A stretch of DNA of 64,000 nt from Lysobacteraceae bacterium (GTDB lineage Bacteria > Pseudomonadota > Gammaproteobacteria > Xanthomonadales > Xanthomonadaceae): NCBI GenBank assembly GCA_026005075.1, contig BPKJ01000004.1, positions 131,501-195,500 on the forward strand. Reading direction: 5' to 3'. Within the stretch, counting starts at the first letter, position 1. Every line of letters starts with the position of its first letter. A model generated the notes under the pieces. That model had not been told where the DNA came from. It did not search any database and worked only from the letters and a program-made list of their open reading frames with translations. The position numbers and the translations under genes were made by a program. Below, one piece after another: positions 1 through 8,540 of the stretch.

Positions 1-250
1 TGAGTGCGGCGATCTGCGCCACCAGGGTCGGGTCGAAGAAGGCCTTGCCGATCAGGTCGTCATCGCGCTTCTCCATGCGCGTGGAGACACCGTAGGAAAC
101 GGTGGTGTCGATGTTGCCGGTCGCCTCACCGATCTGGAACTCGAAGGCGTGGGCGGCCGGCGCCACCAGCCCCGCGGCGATGGCCAGCGCCAGCGGAGCA
201 CGCAGGCCAGCCACCGAGGATGTACGGGACAGCTGCATCTTCTGCTTCAT
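1..250 (-). CDS. DUF1302 family outer-membrane-associated protein (3' part beyond the window)
   Basis: Only the first ~83 codons lie in the window; the gene runs off the left edge. The protein begins with a signal peptide (hydrophobic stretch ending AAHA, about residues 14-33). The mature start FEFQIGEATGNIDTTVSYG and the following RDDDLIGKAFFDP are typical of the DUF1302 family, a large beta-rich protein of unknown function in proteobacteria. The ATG is preceded by GAGGA at a good distance and lies 21 bp after the lipase stop, so the two genes probably form one transcript. Lipase or esterase genes next to DUF1302 (often with DUF1329) are common, which suggests a role in handling hydrophobic substrates or lipids at the outer membrane; that role is inference. 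Confidence 0.75.
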   Translation of the reverse strand, partial: MKQKMQLSRTSSVAGLRAPLALAIAAGLVAPAAHAFEFQIGEATGNIDTTVSYGVSTRMEKRDDDLIGKAFFDPTLVAQIAAL

Positions 251-271
251 TGTCGGGTCCTCGATGCGGGA

Positions 272-2443
272 TTACTGGGTACGAATGACAGAGGTGTCCG
301 TCACCACCACCGCCGTGCCGGCGCTGATCACCATGCTGGCCATCTGCGACTGCATTTCGACGGTCGCGGCCGGCGAGGTCGCCGGGCTCAGCAACGAGCC
401 ATGGTCACCCTTGATGAACCGGACCGCCCCGCGCACGCCATTGGCCGACTGGGTCGTCGCGGCGATGCTGGGCAGACCCATGACCCGGATCAGGGCCTCG
501 GTGCCGGAGAGCGGCGCACCGGGCACGCTGTTGGGGATGACCTGATCGGAGGGCACCCCGTCCCCGCCGATCACCTCATGCAGCAGGATGGCGTTCTGCG
601 CGGAGGCGAAGCCGTAGTTGATCGGGTCGCCCGAGTCGACGGCCTGCTGGGCGGCCCCCATGAACTGGTCGAACGCAAGCGTTCCGGCCTGCACGCCTGC
701 CGCTGCAAGCCCCGCCCGGATCCGTGGCCCGAAGGTGGCCGAGCCGTCGAGCATCCGCGCGATGCCGGCGCCCGGCACCGACAGCACGGCGACATTGACG
801 GTGGGCTCGAGCGCGATGAACGGCGTGCCGACGATCGAACCCAGCGACTGCCCGACGAAGCTCAGACGGGCGCTGTCGAAGTCCGGCGTGCCGTTGCCGT
901 CGATGTCCAGCCGCGGGGCGGTCGCCGCCACCACGAACAGGTCGGCCACGGCCTGACGCAGGTTGTCACGCGAGGTCAGGAGCGAGGCCAGATTGATGGT
1001 GTGGGCGCCGGAAGGATCGGGGATGCCATCCTGGCCGGGAGCGCCGGTCGCGTTGTCGATGTAGTCGACATCGAAGGTGCGTTCGCGCACGCCCGCCGCG
1101 TAGAGCGGCGCGGTGAGCGGGTTGGAGGGCGAGACATAGAAGGCCGCCACGCTGGCAAAGCCGCTGTTGCCCGGCGACACGCCGTGCAGCGGCTGATCGA
1201 TCGCCACCACCGCGACGCCCTGCGAGGCCAGGGTCGCCGCCACGGCAAGCATGTCGGTGCGGTTGCGGGTGATGCCGTGCTGGAAAATCGTCAGCGGCCA
1301 GCCCGACGCCGGCTTGGTCCGCCCGGAGGCGGCATTGGGAACGGTCATCAGGACCGGCACCCGGACCGTGGCATTGGCAACCGGGAACGGGTTGAAGGCC
1401 GTGACGTTGGTCGAGGTCGGGTCCAGGCCGAACTGGTTGAACGGCGGCACGTAGGCGCCAGGCGCGGCCTTCCAGAACCCGGTCAGGGGGCCGGTCGGAT
1501 TCTGCGCGCTGGGTGGGACCAGGTAGTAGGGCAGTTCGATGAAGCCGACGTAGATGTCGGCGATCGGCGGCAAGCCGGCGGCGGCGGTGGTCAGGCCGGT
1601 GGGCAGCACCTGCGCCACCGAGGGCTGGACCCGCGAGCGCACCGCCTGCAGGACCGGGGTGATGCTCTGGGTGGTCATCACCCAGGAGACCACGACATCG
1701 TCCGGGTCGATGCCGACCGACTGGGCGGCAGCGAGCTGCGAGTTGGTGAGCAACCGCAGCGGCTCGAGCGCGCAGGCCGTGGCGTTGTCGATCAGCGGAT
1801 CCTGGCTCTGTCCGTTGACGCACAGCGGCGTCGGCCGCTTGGAGAGGAAGTAGGTCTGATCCGGGGTCGCGTCGTTGCCACGCGCGTCGGTGATGCCATC
1901 GGTGACCACCGCCATGTAGCTGGTGAGCTGCTTGAGCGGCATGGTCGGCACGATCGCCACCGTCCGGCCGGTGCCGTCGCTCGGCACCACCGCAGTGACG
2001 AACTCGGCGCCCGGAGCGAGCTCACGGACCACGCCGACCACGCCGCCGCCCGGGCCGCTGAGCTGGACCTCGAAGACGCGCACCGACTGCCCCGGGACGA
2101 TGGTGCTCGGCTGCGGCGGCGCGTTGAAGCTCATCGTCCACGGCGCCACCGTGCTCCAGCCGTCGAGTGCGCTGATCGCGACCAGCGGGTCGGCGAAGTT
2201 GTTCGGGTTGGCGACCGGCGGATTGAGCGTCAGGTCGGTGGTTCCGGACAGCAGCAGATTGTTCGGCAGCGGGATCACCCCCGCCGACGGGTTGAAGATG
2301 GCGGTAAGGACACCCGTCACCGGCGCGCCGTTGTTGTTGTTCGCGGGCGGGGCGTCCACGGCACGGGGGCTGTTGCTGGAGCTGCTGCACGCCGCCACCA
2401 GCATGGCGGTCAGCGCAAGGGACAAAGACAGTCGGGCCTGCAT
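272..2443 (-). CDS. VolA/Pla-1/Cef-family extracellular lipase, lipoprotein
   Basis: A predicted surface or periplasmic lipoprotein lipase of ~723 aa. The N-terminus is a lipoprotein signal (MQARLSLSLALTAMLVAAC) followed by a Ser/Asn-rich linker. The first half matches the N-terminal domain of bacterial virulence-factor lipases. The alpha/beta-hydrolase part carries QHGITRNRTD (oxyanion region) and the nucleophile elbow GQSLGS with Ser533. VolA in Vibrio releases fatty acids from lysophosphatidylcholine; the substrate here is not known. I chose the ATG at 2443 over a GTG at 2461 because AAGGA sits just upstream of the ATG. It is probably co-transcribed with the DUF1302 gene and is divergent from the Mrp operon. 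Confidence 0.85.
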   Translation of the reverse strand: MQARLSLSLALTAMLVAACSSSSNSPRAVDAPPANNNNGAPVTGVLTAIFNPSAGVIPLPNNLLLSGTTDLTLNPPVANPNNFADPLVAISALDGWSTVAPWTMSFNAPPQPSTIVPGQSVRVFEVQLSGPGGGVVGVVRELAPGAEFVTAVVPSDGTGRTVAIVPTMPLKQLTSYMAVVTDGITDARGNDATPDQTYFLSKRPTPLCVNGQSQDPLIDNATACALEPLRLLTNSQLAAAQSVGIDPDDVVVSWVMTTQSITPVLQAVRSRVQPSVAQVLPTGLTTAAAGLPPIADIYVGFIELPYYLVPPSAQNPTGPLTGFWKAAPGAYVPPFNQFGLDPTSTNVTAFNPFPVANATVRVPVLMTVPNAASGRTKPASGWPLTIFQHGITRNRTDMLAVAATLASQGVAVVAIDQPLHGVSPGNSGFASVAAFYVSPSNPLTAPLYAAGVRERTFDVDYIDNATGAPGQDGIPDPSGAHTINLASLLTSRDNLRQAVADLFVVAATAPRLDIDGNGTPDFDSARLSFVGQSLGSIVGTPFIALEPTVNVAVLSVPGAGIARMLDGSATFGPRIRAGLAAAGVQAGTLAFDQFMGAAQQAVDSGDPINYGFASAQNAILLHEVIGGDGVPSDQVIPNSVPGAPLSGTEALIRVMGLPSIAATTQSANGVRGAVRFIKGDHGSLLSPATSPAATVEMQSQMASMVISAGTAVVVTDTSVIRTQ

Positions 2444-2512
2444 GGTCGTTTCCTTGGTCACGGAAATCGGGGTGATGCTGCCCGGCTATCATAGGGACCG
2501 TACTTCGCCGAA

Positions 2513-2622
2513 TGCAACGCTGTCTTAACGATTGCAGCGTTGCACCGGAAACCAGCGCTTTTGCTGCACTGCAACAGCCAGGGCGGAACGGCGGGTGATG
2601 AAAATCGGTTGCAATGGCAACC
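2513..2622. repeat. cluster of TTGCA/TGCAA half-sites with two inverted repeats
   Basis: The 315-bp gap between the lipase and the Mrp operon holds a perfect 10-bp inverted repeat, TGCAACGCTG (2513-2522) and CAGCGTTGCA (2535-2544), and a second one, GGTTGC/GCAACC (2607-2612 and 2617-2622). TTGCA or TGCAA also occurs at 2532, 2540, 2570 and 2609-2614. This spacing looks like an operator region for a dimeric regulator rather than a terminator, because no T-run follows. It lies 70-180 bp upstream of the lipase start. Nothing else in the gap looks like a gene. Confidence 0.4.
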
Positions 2623-2717
2623 ACGTGCGCCACACCTTGGCGCTTGCCGGAACACCGCCTTCGACCGGGCCCGGTCGCCGGCTCCCGCGCGGCGAGCGGG
2701 AGGCTTCGAGGCTCGGG

Positions 2718-2723
2718 TACACT
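2718..2723 (+). promoter_or_regulatory. possible -10 box (TACACT) of the Mrp operon
   Basis: TACACT lies 35 bp upstream of the mrpA start. Similar TA-N-ACT hexamers sit just upstream of arfB and aceE in this window. There is no convincing -35 box at 16-18 bp, so the call is weak. Confidence 0.3.
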
Positions 2724-2758
2724 CTGGCGCCCCCGAAGTCGCCGCCGACCCCGACGCC

Positions 2759-5521
2759 ATGCTCGAGCTGCTCCTCGCGCTGCCCTTCCTGCTCTGCCTG
2801 CCGGTGGCGCTGGCGAACCGCTCCGCGCGGCGGCGCATCGCCTGGCTGGCCGGCCTGGCGCCGCTCGGCGGACTCGTGCTGCTGGGCCTGGCGAGCACCG
2901 ACCTGTTGCGCGAGGGCGCGGTCCTGCGCGTCAGCCACGCCTGGCTGCCGCAGATCGGGCTGGCCTTCAGCCTGCACCTGGACGGGCTGGCATGGATGTT
3001 CGCGGGCCTCGTCCTGGGCATCGGCGGACTGATCGTCCTCTACGCCCACTACTACCTCGATCCCGAGGACAGCGCTCCGCGCTTCTTTGCCTTCCTGCTG
3101 CTGTTCATGGGCTCCATGCTGGGCATGGTGCTGGCGAGCAACCTGCTGCTGCTCGCGATCTTCTGGGAACTGACCTCGATCAGTTCCTTCCTGCTGATCG
3201 GGTACTGGTTCCACCGCGCCGACGCGCGCGAGGGTGCGCAGATGGCCCTGACCCTGACCGGGCTCGGCGGGCTCGCACTGCTTGCGGGCGTGATCCTGCT
3301 CGGCCGGATCGCGGGCAGTTTCGAGCTGCACGAGGTGCTGGCGGCCGCGGAGCGGATCCAGGCCCACGACCTCTACCCATGGGCCTGCGGGCTGGTGCTG
3401 CTGGGGGTCTTCACCAAGAGCGCCCAGTTTCCTTTCCACTTCTGGCTGCCCCATGCCATGGCCGCACCGACGCCGGTGTCGGCCTACCTGCATTCGGCGA
3501 CCATGGTGAAGGCGGGTGTGTTCCTGCTGGCGCGCCTGCACCCGGCCCTGGCCGGCACCGATTTCTGGTTCTACACGGTGAGCTGCGTGGGCGCGGCGAC
3601 CCTGCTCACGGGGGCCTGGCATGCCATCTTCCAGCACGACCTCAAGGGGTTGCTGGCCTATTCGACCATCTCCCATCTCGGGCTGATCACCCTCCTGTTC
3701 GGCCTTTCCACGCCGCTGGCCGTGGTCGCAGGACTGTTCCACATCCTCAACCATGCCGCATTCAAGGCTTCGCTGTTCATGGCCGCGGGCATCATCGATC
3801 ACGAGTGCCATACCCGTGACATCCGGCGTCTGCACGGGCTGATCCGCGCCATGCCCTATACCGCGATCCTCGCCCTGATCGCGGCCCTGGCCATGGCCGG
3901 CATCCCCCTCCTCAACGGCTTCCTCTCCAAGGAGATGTTCTTCGCGCTCGCGCTGGGCATCGAGCACCACCCACTGATGCGCGTGGGCATGACCTTCGCG
4001 GCCGTGCTCGCCGGCCTGCTCGGCGTGGCCTACAGCCTGCGCTTCGTCCACGACGCGCTGCTCAGCGGGGATCCGGCCGACATGGCGCACCAGCCGCACC
4101 AGCCGCCCCTGTGGATGCGGATTCCGGTCGAGGCCCTGGTGCTGGTCTGCCTGGCGGTCGGCATCGCGCCGGCGTTCACGATCGGCCCGATCCTCAGGGT
4201 CGCGGCGGAGGGTGTACTCGGCGAGGCCGTGCCGCACTACAGCCTTGCGCTCTGGCACGGCTTCAACCTGCCGCTGCTGATGAGTCTGGTCAGCGTGGCC
4301 GGCGGCGTGCTGCTCTATTTCGCGCTGCGCAGGAACACCCGTTTCCATGACGACGTGCGGACCTCACTTGGAAGGACGCTGTTCCGCTGCAAGCTGGAGT
4401 GGCTCCGCCGCCTCGCTGCCGAACTGGTCGAGCGCATCGACAACGGCCGCCTGCAGCGCTTCCTTGGCTGGATGATCCTCGCCGCGCTGCTCGCCGGCGC
4501 CCTGCCGTTCGCGAGCTTCCCGGCGGCGATGAGCCGCGGCGGACAGCCCCTGCCCCTGGCCGGCTGGCTGCTCTGGGGCATGCTGCTGGCCGCGGTCGTC
4601 GCCGTGCTGCGGCTGCGCCGCCAGCGCCTCGTGGCCTTCGTCACGGTGGGCGCGGTCGGCCTGCTGGTGAGCCTTTCCTTCGTCCTGCTCTCGGCGCCTG
4701 ACCTTGCCCTCACCCAGCTGATGGTCGAGGTGGTGACGGTGATGCTGGTACTGCTGGCGCTCAACTACCTGCCCCCGCAGAGCCCGGCCGAGGAGCCCCT
4801 CGCCCGCCGCCTGCGCGATGCCCTGATCGCGCTCGCCGCGGGCACCGCGGTGGCAGCCTTCGTGTACGCGGTGCTGACGCGTCCCTTCGATACCGTGGCC
4901 GCCGAGATGCTGCAGCGCTCGCTGCACGAGGGCGGCGGGGCCAACGTGGTGAACGTCATCCTGGTCGATTTCCGCGGCTTCGATACCCTGGGCGAGATCA
5001 CCGTGTTCGGCATCGCGGGGCTGGTCTGCCACGCCCTGCTGCGACGCGCACGGCTGATTCCCGACCTGGTCATGCCGGGCCCGCCGCCGGCCCTGACCAT
5101 GCCCAACGTGGTCGGCAGGCTGCTGCTGCCGATGGCGATGGTGGTCTCGGTGTACATCTTCCTGCGTGGCCACAACCTCCCGGGCGGTGGCTTCATCGCC
5201 GGACTGGTGCTTGCGGCGCCGCTGCTCCTGCAGTACGTGCTCTCCGGCATGCACTACGTGGAGCCGAGGATCGGACTGGACTACCGCACTCCGATCGGCC
5301 TTGGGCTGCTCGCCGCGCTCGCGACCGGCGCCGGAAGCTGGGTCGTGGGCCATCCGTTCATGACCAGCCACACGGCCCACCCGGTGCTGCCGGTGCTCGG
5401 CGAGCTGCCGCTCGCAAGCGCGATGTTCTTCGACATCGGCGTCTATCTGGTCGTGTTCGGAACCTGCATGCTGGCCGTCGCGATGCTGGGTCACGTCCGT
5501 GAACGCAAGGAGGCGTTCTGA
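2759..5521 (+). CDS. mrpA: monovalent cation/H+ antiporter subunit A (MrpA-MrpB fusion)
   Basis: The largest subunit (920 aa) of an Mrp/Mnh/Pha-type Na+ or K+/H+ antiporter in the inner membrane, related to NuoL of complex I. Residues ~100-420 form the proton-translocating antiporter core (for example FTKSAQFPFHFWLPHAM and SAYLHSATMVKAGVFLL). The region around residues 640-690 resembles the MrpA C-terminal helices. From about residue 780 the sequence is an MnhB domain (FLRGHNLPGGGFIAGLV). Subunits A and B are thus one polypeptide, as in the PhaAB arrangement. The ATG at 2759 gives the family's usual start (MLELLLALPFLL). The stop overlaps the mrpC start by one base (TGATG), the first of a chain of translational couplings through mrpG. 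Confidence 0.95.
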   Translation: MLELLLALPFLLCLPVALANRSARRRIAWLAGLAPLGGLVLLGLASTDLLREGAVLRVSHAWLPQIGLAFSLHLDGLAWMFAGLVLGIGGLIVLYAHYYLDPEDSAPRFFAFLLLFMGSMLGMVLASNLLLLAIFWELTSISSFLLIGYWFHRADAREGAQMALTLTGLGGLALLAGVILLGRIAGSFELHEVLAAAERIQAHDLYPWACGLVLLGVFTKSAQFPFHFWLPHAMAAPTPVSAYLHSATMVKAGVFLLARLHPALAGTDFWFYTVSCVGAATLLTGAWHAIFQHDLKGLLAYSTISHLGLITLLFGLSTPLAVVAGLFHILNHAAFKASLFMAAGIIDHECHTRDIRRLHGLIRAMPYTAILALIAALAMAGIPLLNGFLSKEMFFALALGIEHHPLMRVGMTFAAVLAGLLGVAYSLRFVHDALLSGDPADMAHQPHQPPLWMRIPVEALVLVCLAVGIAPAFTIGPILRVAAEGVLGEAVPHYSLALWHGFNLPLLMSLVSVAGGVLLYFALRRNTRFHDDVRTSLGRTLFRCKLEWLRRLAAELVERIDNGRLQRFLGWMILAALLAGALPFASFPAAMSRGGQPLPLAGWLLWGMLLAAVVAVLRLRRQRLVAFVTVGAVGLLVSLSFVLLSAPDLALTQLMVEVVTVMLVLLALNYLPPQSPAEEPLARRLRDALIALAAGTAVAAFVYAVLTRPFDTVAAEMLQRSLHEGGGANVVNVILVDFRGFDTLGEITVFGIAGLVCHALLRRARLIPDLVMPGPPPALTMPNVVGRLLLPMAMVVSVYIFLRGHNLPGGGFIAGLVLAAPLLLQYVLSGMHYVEPRIGLDYRTPIGLGLLAALATGAGSWVVGHPFMTSHTAHPVLPVLGELPLASAMFFDIGVYLVVFGTCMLAVAMLGHVRERKEAF

Positions 5522-5889
5522 TGCTCGAGCTCGCCGTCGCCTCGTCGATCGGGGCCCTGACCGCCGCCGGAGTGTGGCTGCTGCTGCGCTGCCGGACCTT
5601 CGACGTCATCCTCGGACTGACCCTGCTTTCCTACGCGGTCAACGTGCTGATCTTCGCGATGGGCCGGCTGGTGGTGGGCAAGCCGCCCATTCTCGACCCC
5701 GCGCTGTCGCCCACCCTCGCCAACCACACCGACCCCCTGCCGCAGGCGCTGGTGCTGACGGCGATCGTGATCAGCTTCGCCATGACCGCCGTGCTGCTGG
5801 TGGTGGCCATCCGCGCCCGGGCCGATGCCCGCAGCGACCATGTCGACGGCCGTGAGCCGGCCACCCCCGGCGAGGGGGACGGCGCATGA
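5521..5889 (+). CDS. mrpC: monovalent cation/H+ antiporter subunit C
   Basis: A 122-aa NuoK-like membrane subunit with three hydrophobic segments (about residues 4-22, 29-47 and 74-98) and the conserved FDVILGLTLLSYAVNVLIF helix. It ends in a short polar cytoplasmic tail. Length and helix pattern match MnhC/MrpC. It works with subunits A and D in cation and proton exchange. It starts one base into the mrpA stop codon and overlaps mrpD by 4 bases (ATGA). Confidence 0.93.
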   Translation: MLELAVASSIGALTAAGVWLLLRCRTFDVILGLTLLSYAVNVLIFAMGRLVVGKPPILDPALSPTLANHTDPLPQALVLTAIVISFAMTAVLLVVAIRARADARSDHVDGREPATPGEGDGA

Positions 5890-7418
5890 GCATGCACCTT
5901 GCGGTCCTGCCGATCGTGCTGCCGCTGGCGGTGGCGGCGCTGATGGTGCTGCTGGAGAAGCAGGGCATGGGCCTGCAGCGCGCGCTGGGCATCGCCTCCA
6001 GCCTGGCCCTGCTGGCCATCGCCACCCGCCTTGCGATCGAGGCGGATACCGGCACGGTTGCGGTCTATCTGCTGGGCAACTGGGAAGCGCGGGTCGGCAT
6101 CGCGCTTGCGGTCGACCGCCTGAGCGCGATCATGCTGCTGACCACGGCCCTGCTCGGCCTGGCCGCATTGCTGTACGCATGCTCGGGCTGGGACCGGCGG
6201 GCACCGCATTTCCATGCGCTGTTCCAGGTCCAGCTGATGGGCCTGAACGGTGCCTTCCTGACCGCGGACCTGTTCAACCTCTTCGTGTTCTTCGAAGTCC
6301 TGCTGATCGCTTCCTACGGGCTCATGCTCAGCGGCGGCCGTGGCGCGAGGATGCGGGTCGGCATGCAGTACGTGGCCTTCAACATCACCGCATCGACGCT
6401 CTACCTGTTTGCCGTCGGGCTCCTCTATGGCCTGCTCGGGGCCCTCAACATGGCCGAGCTGGCGCAGCGGATCGCCGCCGCCCCGGCGGAGAACCTCGCC
6501 TGGATCGCCTCCGCCGGCGGCCTGCTCCTGGTGGTGTTCTGTGCCAAGGCCGCGCTGTTCCCGCTCGCCCTGTGGCTGCCGGAGGCCTACGCGCGGACGC
6601 CGGCGCCGGTCGTGGCCCTGTTCGCGGTCATGACCAAGCTCGGTGTCTACGCCGTGCTGCGCGTGTTCAGCACCCTGTTCGGCGCCGAGGCCGGGATGCT
6701 GGCGGGCTACGTCTGGCCGTGGCTCCTCCCCCTCGCAGGGATCGGCGTGGCCCTTGCGGCGCTGGGAGCACTGGCTGCGAGCCGGCTGCGGCTCCTTGCC
6801 GCCTACCTCGTGGTCGGCTCCGCCGCCACCTTGTTCATCGCCATCTCGGTGCGTGAGCAGGCGGTCCTTGCCGCGAGCCTGTACTACCTGGTGCACAGCA
6901 GCCTGGCGGTGGCGGCGCTGTTCCTGATCATCGACCTCGTGCGCCGGCGGCGCCTTGCGGCAGGGGACAGCCTGCGCAAGCTCGACCACCTTCCGCATCG
7001 GGGCGTATTGGGCCTGCTCTTCGCCATCGCCGCCATTGCCGTGGTCGGACTGCCCCCGCTCTCCGGCTTCATCGGCAAGCTGGCCCTGCTCGCCGCGCTG
7101 CCCGATGCGGTCGCCCGCTGGGCCTGGCCGCTGCTGCTCATCGCCTCGCTGCTGGCTCTGGTCGCGCTGGCCCATGCCGGTGCCCAGCTGTTCTGGCGCA
7201 GCCCGGAGGGAACTTTGGACACTCTGCCCCGTCCGCCGGCCCGCATCGAGCTGCTCGCGGTGGCGCTGCTGCTGGCCGCCGGCATCGCCATGACCGGCTT
7301 TGCCGGCAGCCTGCTTGCCTACGGCGGCCGTGCCGCCGCGCAGCTGCTCGACCCGACCGCGTACCGCGCGGCCCTGCTCGAGGCCCGGCCGGTGCGGGCC
7401 AGGGAGGAAGCGCCATGA
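5886..7418 (+). CDS. mrpD: monovalent cation/H+ antiporter subunit D
   Basis: A 510-aa NuoM/N-like antiporter subunit with about 14 predicted membrane segments. The conserved core includes FFEVLLIASYGLMLSGG, the lysine-bearing FCAKAALFPLALWLPEAYARTPAPV (positions ~220-245) and FAVMTKLGVYAVLRV. These lysine and glutamate positions belong to the proton path in the family. It starts in an ATGA overlap with mrpC and ends in an ATGA overlap with mrpE, so it should be made stoichiometrically with its partners. Confidence 0.95.
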   Translation: MSMHLAVLPIVLPLAVAALMVLLEKQGMGLQRALGIASSLALLAIATRLAIEADTGTVAVYLLGNWEARVGIALAVDRLSAIMLLTTALLGLAALLYACSGWDRRAPHFHALFQVQLMGLNGAFLTADLFNLFVFFEVLLIASYGLMLSGGRGARMRVGMQYVAFNITASTLYLFAVGLLYGLLGALNMAELAQRIAAAPAENLAWIASAGGLLLVVFCAKAALFPLALWLPEAYARTPAPVVALFAVMTKLGVYAVLRVFSTLFGAEAGMLAGYVWPWLLPLAGIGVALAALGALAASRLRLLAAYLVVGSAATLFIAISVREQAVLAASLYYLVHSSLAVAALFLIIDLVRRRRLAAGDSLRKLDHLPHRGVLGLLFAIAAIAVVGLPPLSGFIGKLALLAALPDAVARWAWPLLLIASLLALVALAHAGAQLFWRSPEGTLDTLPRPPARIELLAVALLLAAGIAMTGFAGSLLAYGGRAAAQLLDPTAYRAALLEARPVRAREEAP

Positions 7419-7906
7419 GAATCCGCGGCATCGGATCGCCACCGCTTGCGGCCTCGCTGCTGCTGCTCTGGCTGCTGCTGGCCGGTTCGCTGGCGCTCGG
7501 ACACTGGCTTCTGGGCGCCATCCTTGCCCTGCTCGTGCCCCGCTGGAGCGAGCGCCTGCGCGAGCGCAGGGCGAGGCCGCGGCGCCCATGGACCATGCTG
7601 CGCCTGGCGATGCTCGTGCTGCACGATATCGTCGTGTCCAACCTGCAGGTCGCCCGCCTGATCCTCGGCCCGTCCTCGCGCATCCGCCCGGGCTTCGTCT
7701 GGATTCCGCTCGAGATCGCGAATCCCTACGGGATCACCGCGCTTGCGAGCATCATCACCATGACCCCCGGCACGCTCTCCTGCGACCTGACCGAGGACCA
7801 CCGCTACCTGCTGGTCCACTGCCTGTCGCTGGAGGACCCCGAAACCACCGTCGCCCAGATCAAGGCCCGCTACGAGCGCCCCCTGCTGGAGATCTTCCCG
7901 TCATGA
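7415..7906 (+). CDS. mrpE: monovalent cation/H+ antiporter subunit E
   Basis: A 163-aa protein with two hydrophobic segments near the N-terminus and a soluble C-terminal domain. The block NLQVARLILGPSSRIRPGFVW and the TMTPGTLSCDL motif are hallmarks of the MrpE/MnhE family. It is a structural subunit of the antiporter complex. It overlaps both neighbours by 4 bases. Confidence 0.93.
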   Translation: MRIRGIGSPPLAASLLLLWLLLAGSLALGHWLLGAILALLVPRWSERLRERRARPRRPWTMLRLAMLVLHDIVVSNLQVARLILGPSSRIRPGFVWIPLEIANPYGITALASIITMTPGTLSCDLTEDHRYLLVHCLSLEDPETTVAQIKARYERPLLEIFPS

Positions 7907-8172
7907 GCGCCCTTGCCATCGATGGCGGCATCCTCGCCTTTGCGATCGCGATGCTGATGTGCCTGGTCCGCCTGCTGCGCGGCCCGTCACCGGCCGACCG
8001 TGTGCTGGCGCTGGACACGCTGTACGTGAACGCCATGGCGCTGCTGGTCCTGTTCGGCATGCGCGAGCAGACCGATCTCTACTTCGAAACCGCCCTGGTG
8101 ATCGCCATGCTCGGCTTCGTCTCCACCGTGGTCCTCGCCAAGTTCCTGATCCGCCGGGACATCATGGAATGA
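7903..8172 (+). CDS. mrpF: monovalent cation/H+ antiporter subunit F
   Basis: A small (89 aa) three-helix membrane subunit. The loop LLRGPSPADRVLALDTL after the first helix is the MrpF/PhaF signature, and FETALVIAMLGFVSTVVLAKFL forms the last helix. Length is normal for the family. ATGA overlap with mrpE; the stop overlaps the mrpG start. Confidence 0.92.
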   Translation: MSALAIDGGILAFAIAMLMCLVRLLRGPSPADRVLALDTLYVNAMALLVLFGMREQTDLYFETALVIAMLGFVSTVVLAKFLIRRDIME

Positions 8173-8519
8173 ACGCGATGTCCGAGGTCCTGCTCGTCCT
8201 GCTCATCGCCTGCGGCGCCTTCTTCGCCCTGGTCGGCTCCTTCGGCCTGTTGCGGCTGACCGAGCTCTTGCGCCGGCTGCACGGTCCGACCAAGGCCAGC
8301 ACCCTTGGCGTCGGCTGCATCCTGCTCGCGTCCATGCTGCACCGCTACCTCGCCAGCGGCGAGATCGGCCTGCGCGAGATCCTGATCACCGTGTTCGTGT
8401 TCCTGACCGCGCCGATCGGCGCCCACATGCTGGCAAGGACCGCCCTCGCAAGCGACCCCGACCTCGCTCCGCCGCGGCCGGATGCGCCGCCCGCCGCGGG
8501 CGAAGACGCGCAGCACTGA
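8169..8519 (+). CDS. mrpG: monovalent cation/H+ antiporter subunit G
   Basis: The last subunit of the antiporter (116 aa), with three membrane segments and the family motif RRLHGPTKASTLGVGCILLAS. The C-terminal tail after residue ~95 is Pro/Ala-rich and polar. I start it at the ATG overlapping the mrpF stop; a second ATG nine bases on (8178) is an alternative that would shorten it by three residues. It closes a complete A(B)-C-D-E-F-G operon used for pH and Na+/K+ homeostasis. Confidence 0.9.
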   Translation: MNAMSEVLLVLLIACGAFFALVGSFGLLRLTELLRRLHGPTKASTLGVGCILLASMLHRYLASGEIGLREILITVFVFLTAPIGAHMLARTALASDPDLAPPRPDAPPAAGEDAQH

Positions 8520-8540
8520 GCCAGCCGCGATCCCGCCATC

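Noticed and set aside
149-2494. 781-codon plus-strand frame opposite the lipase
   Set aside because: Composition is antisense-like and the lipase on the other strand has signal peptide, catalytic motif and ribosome site.
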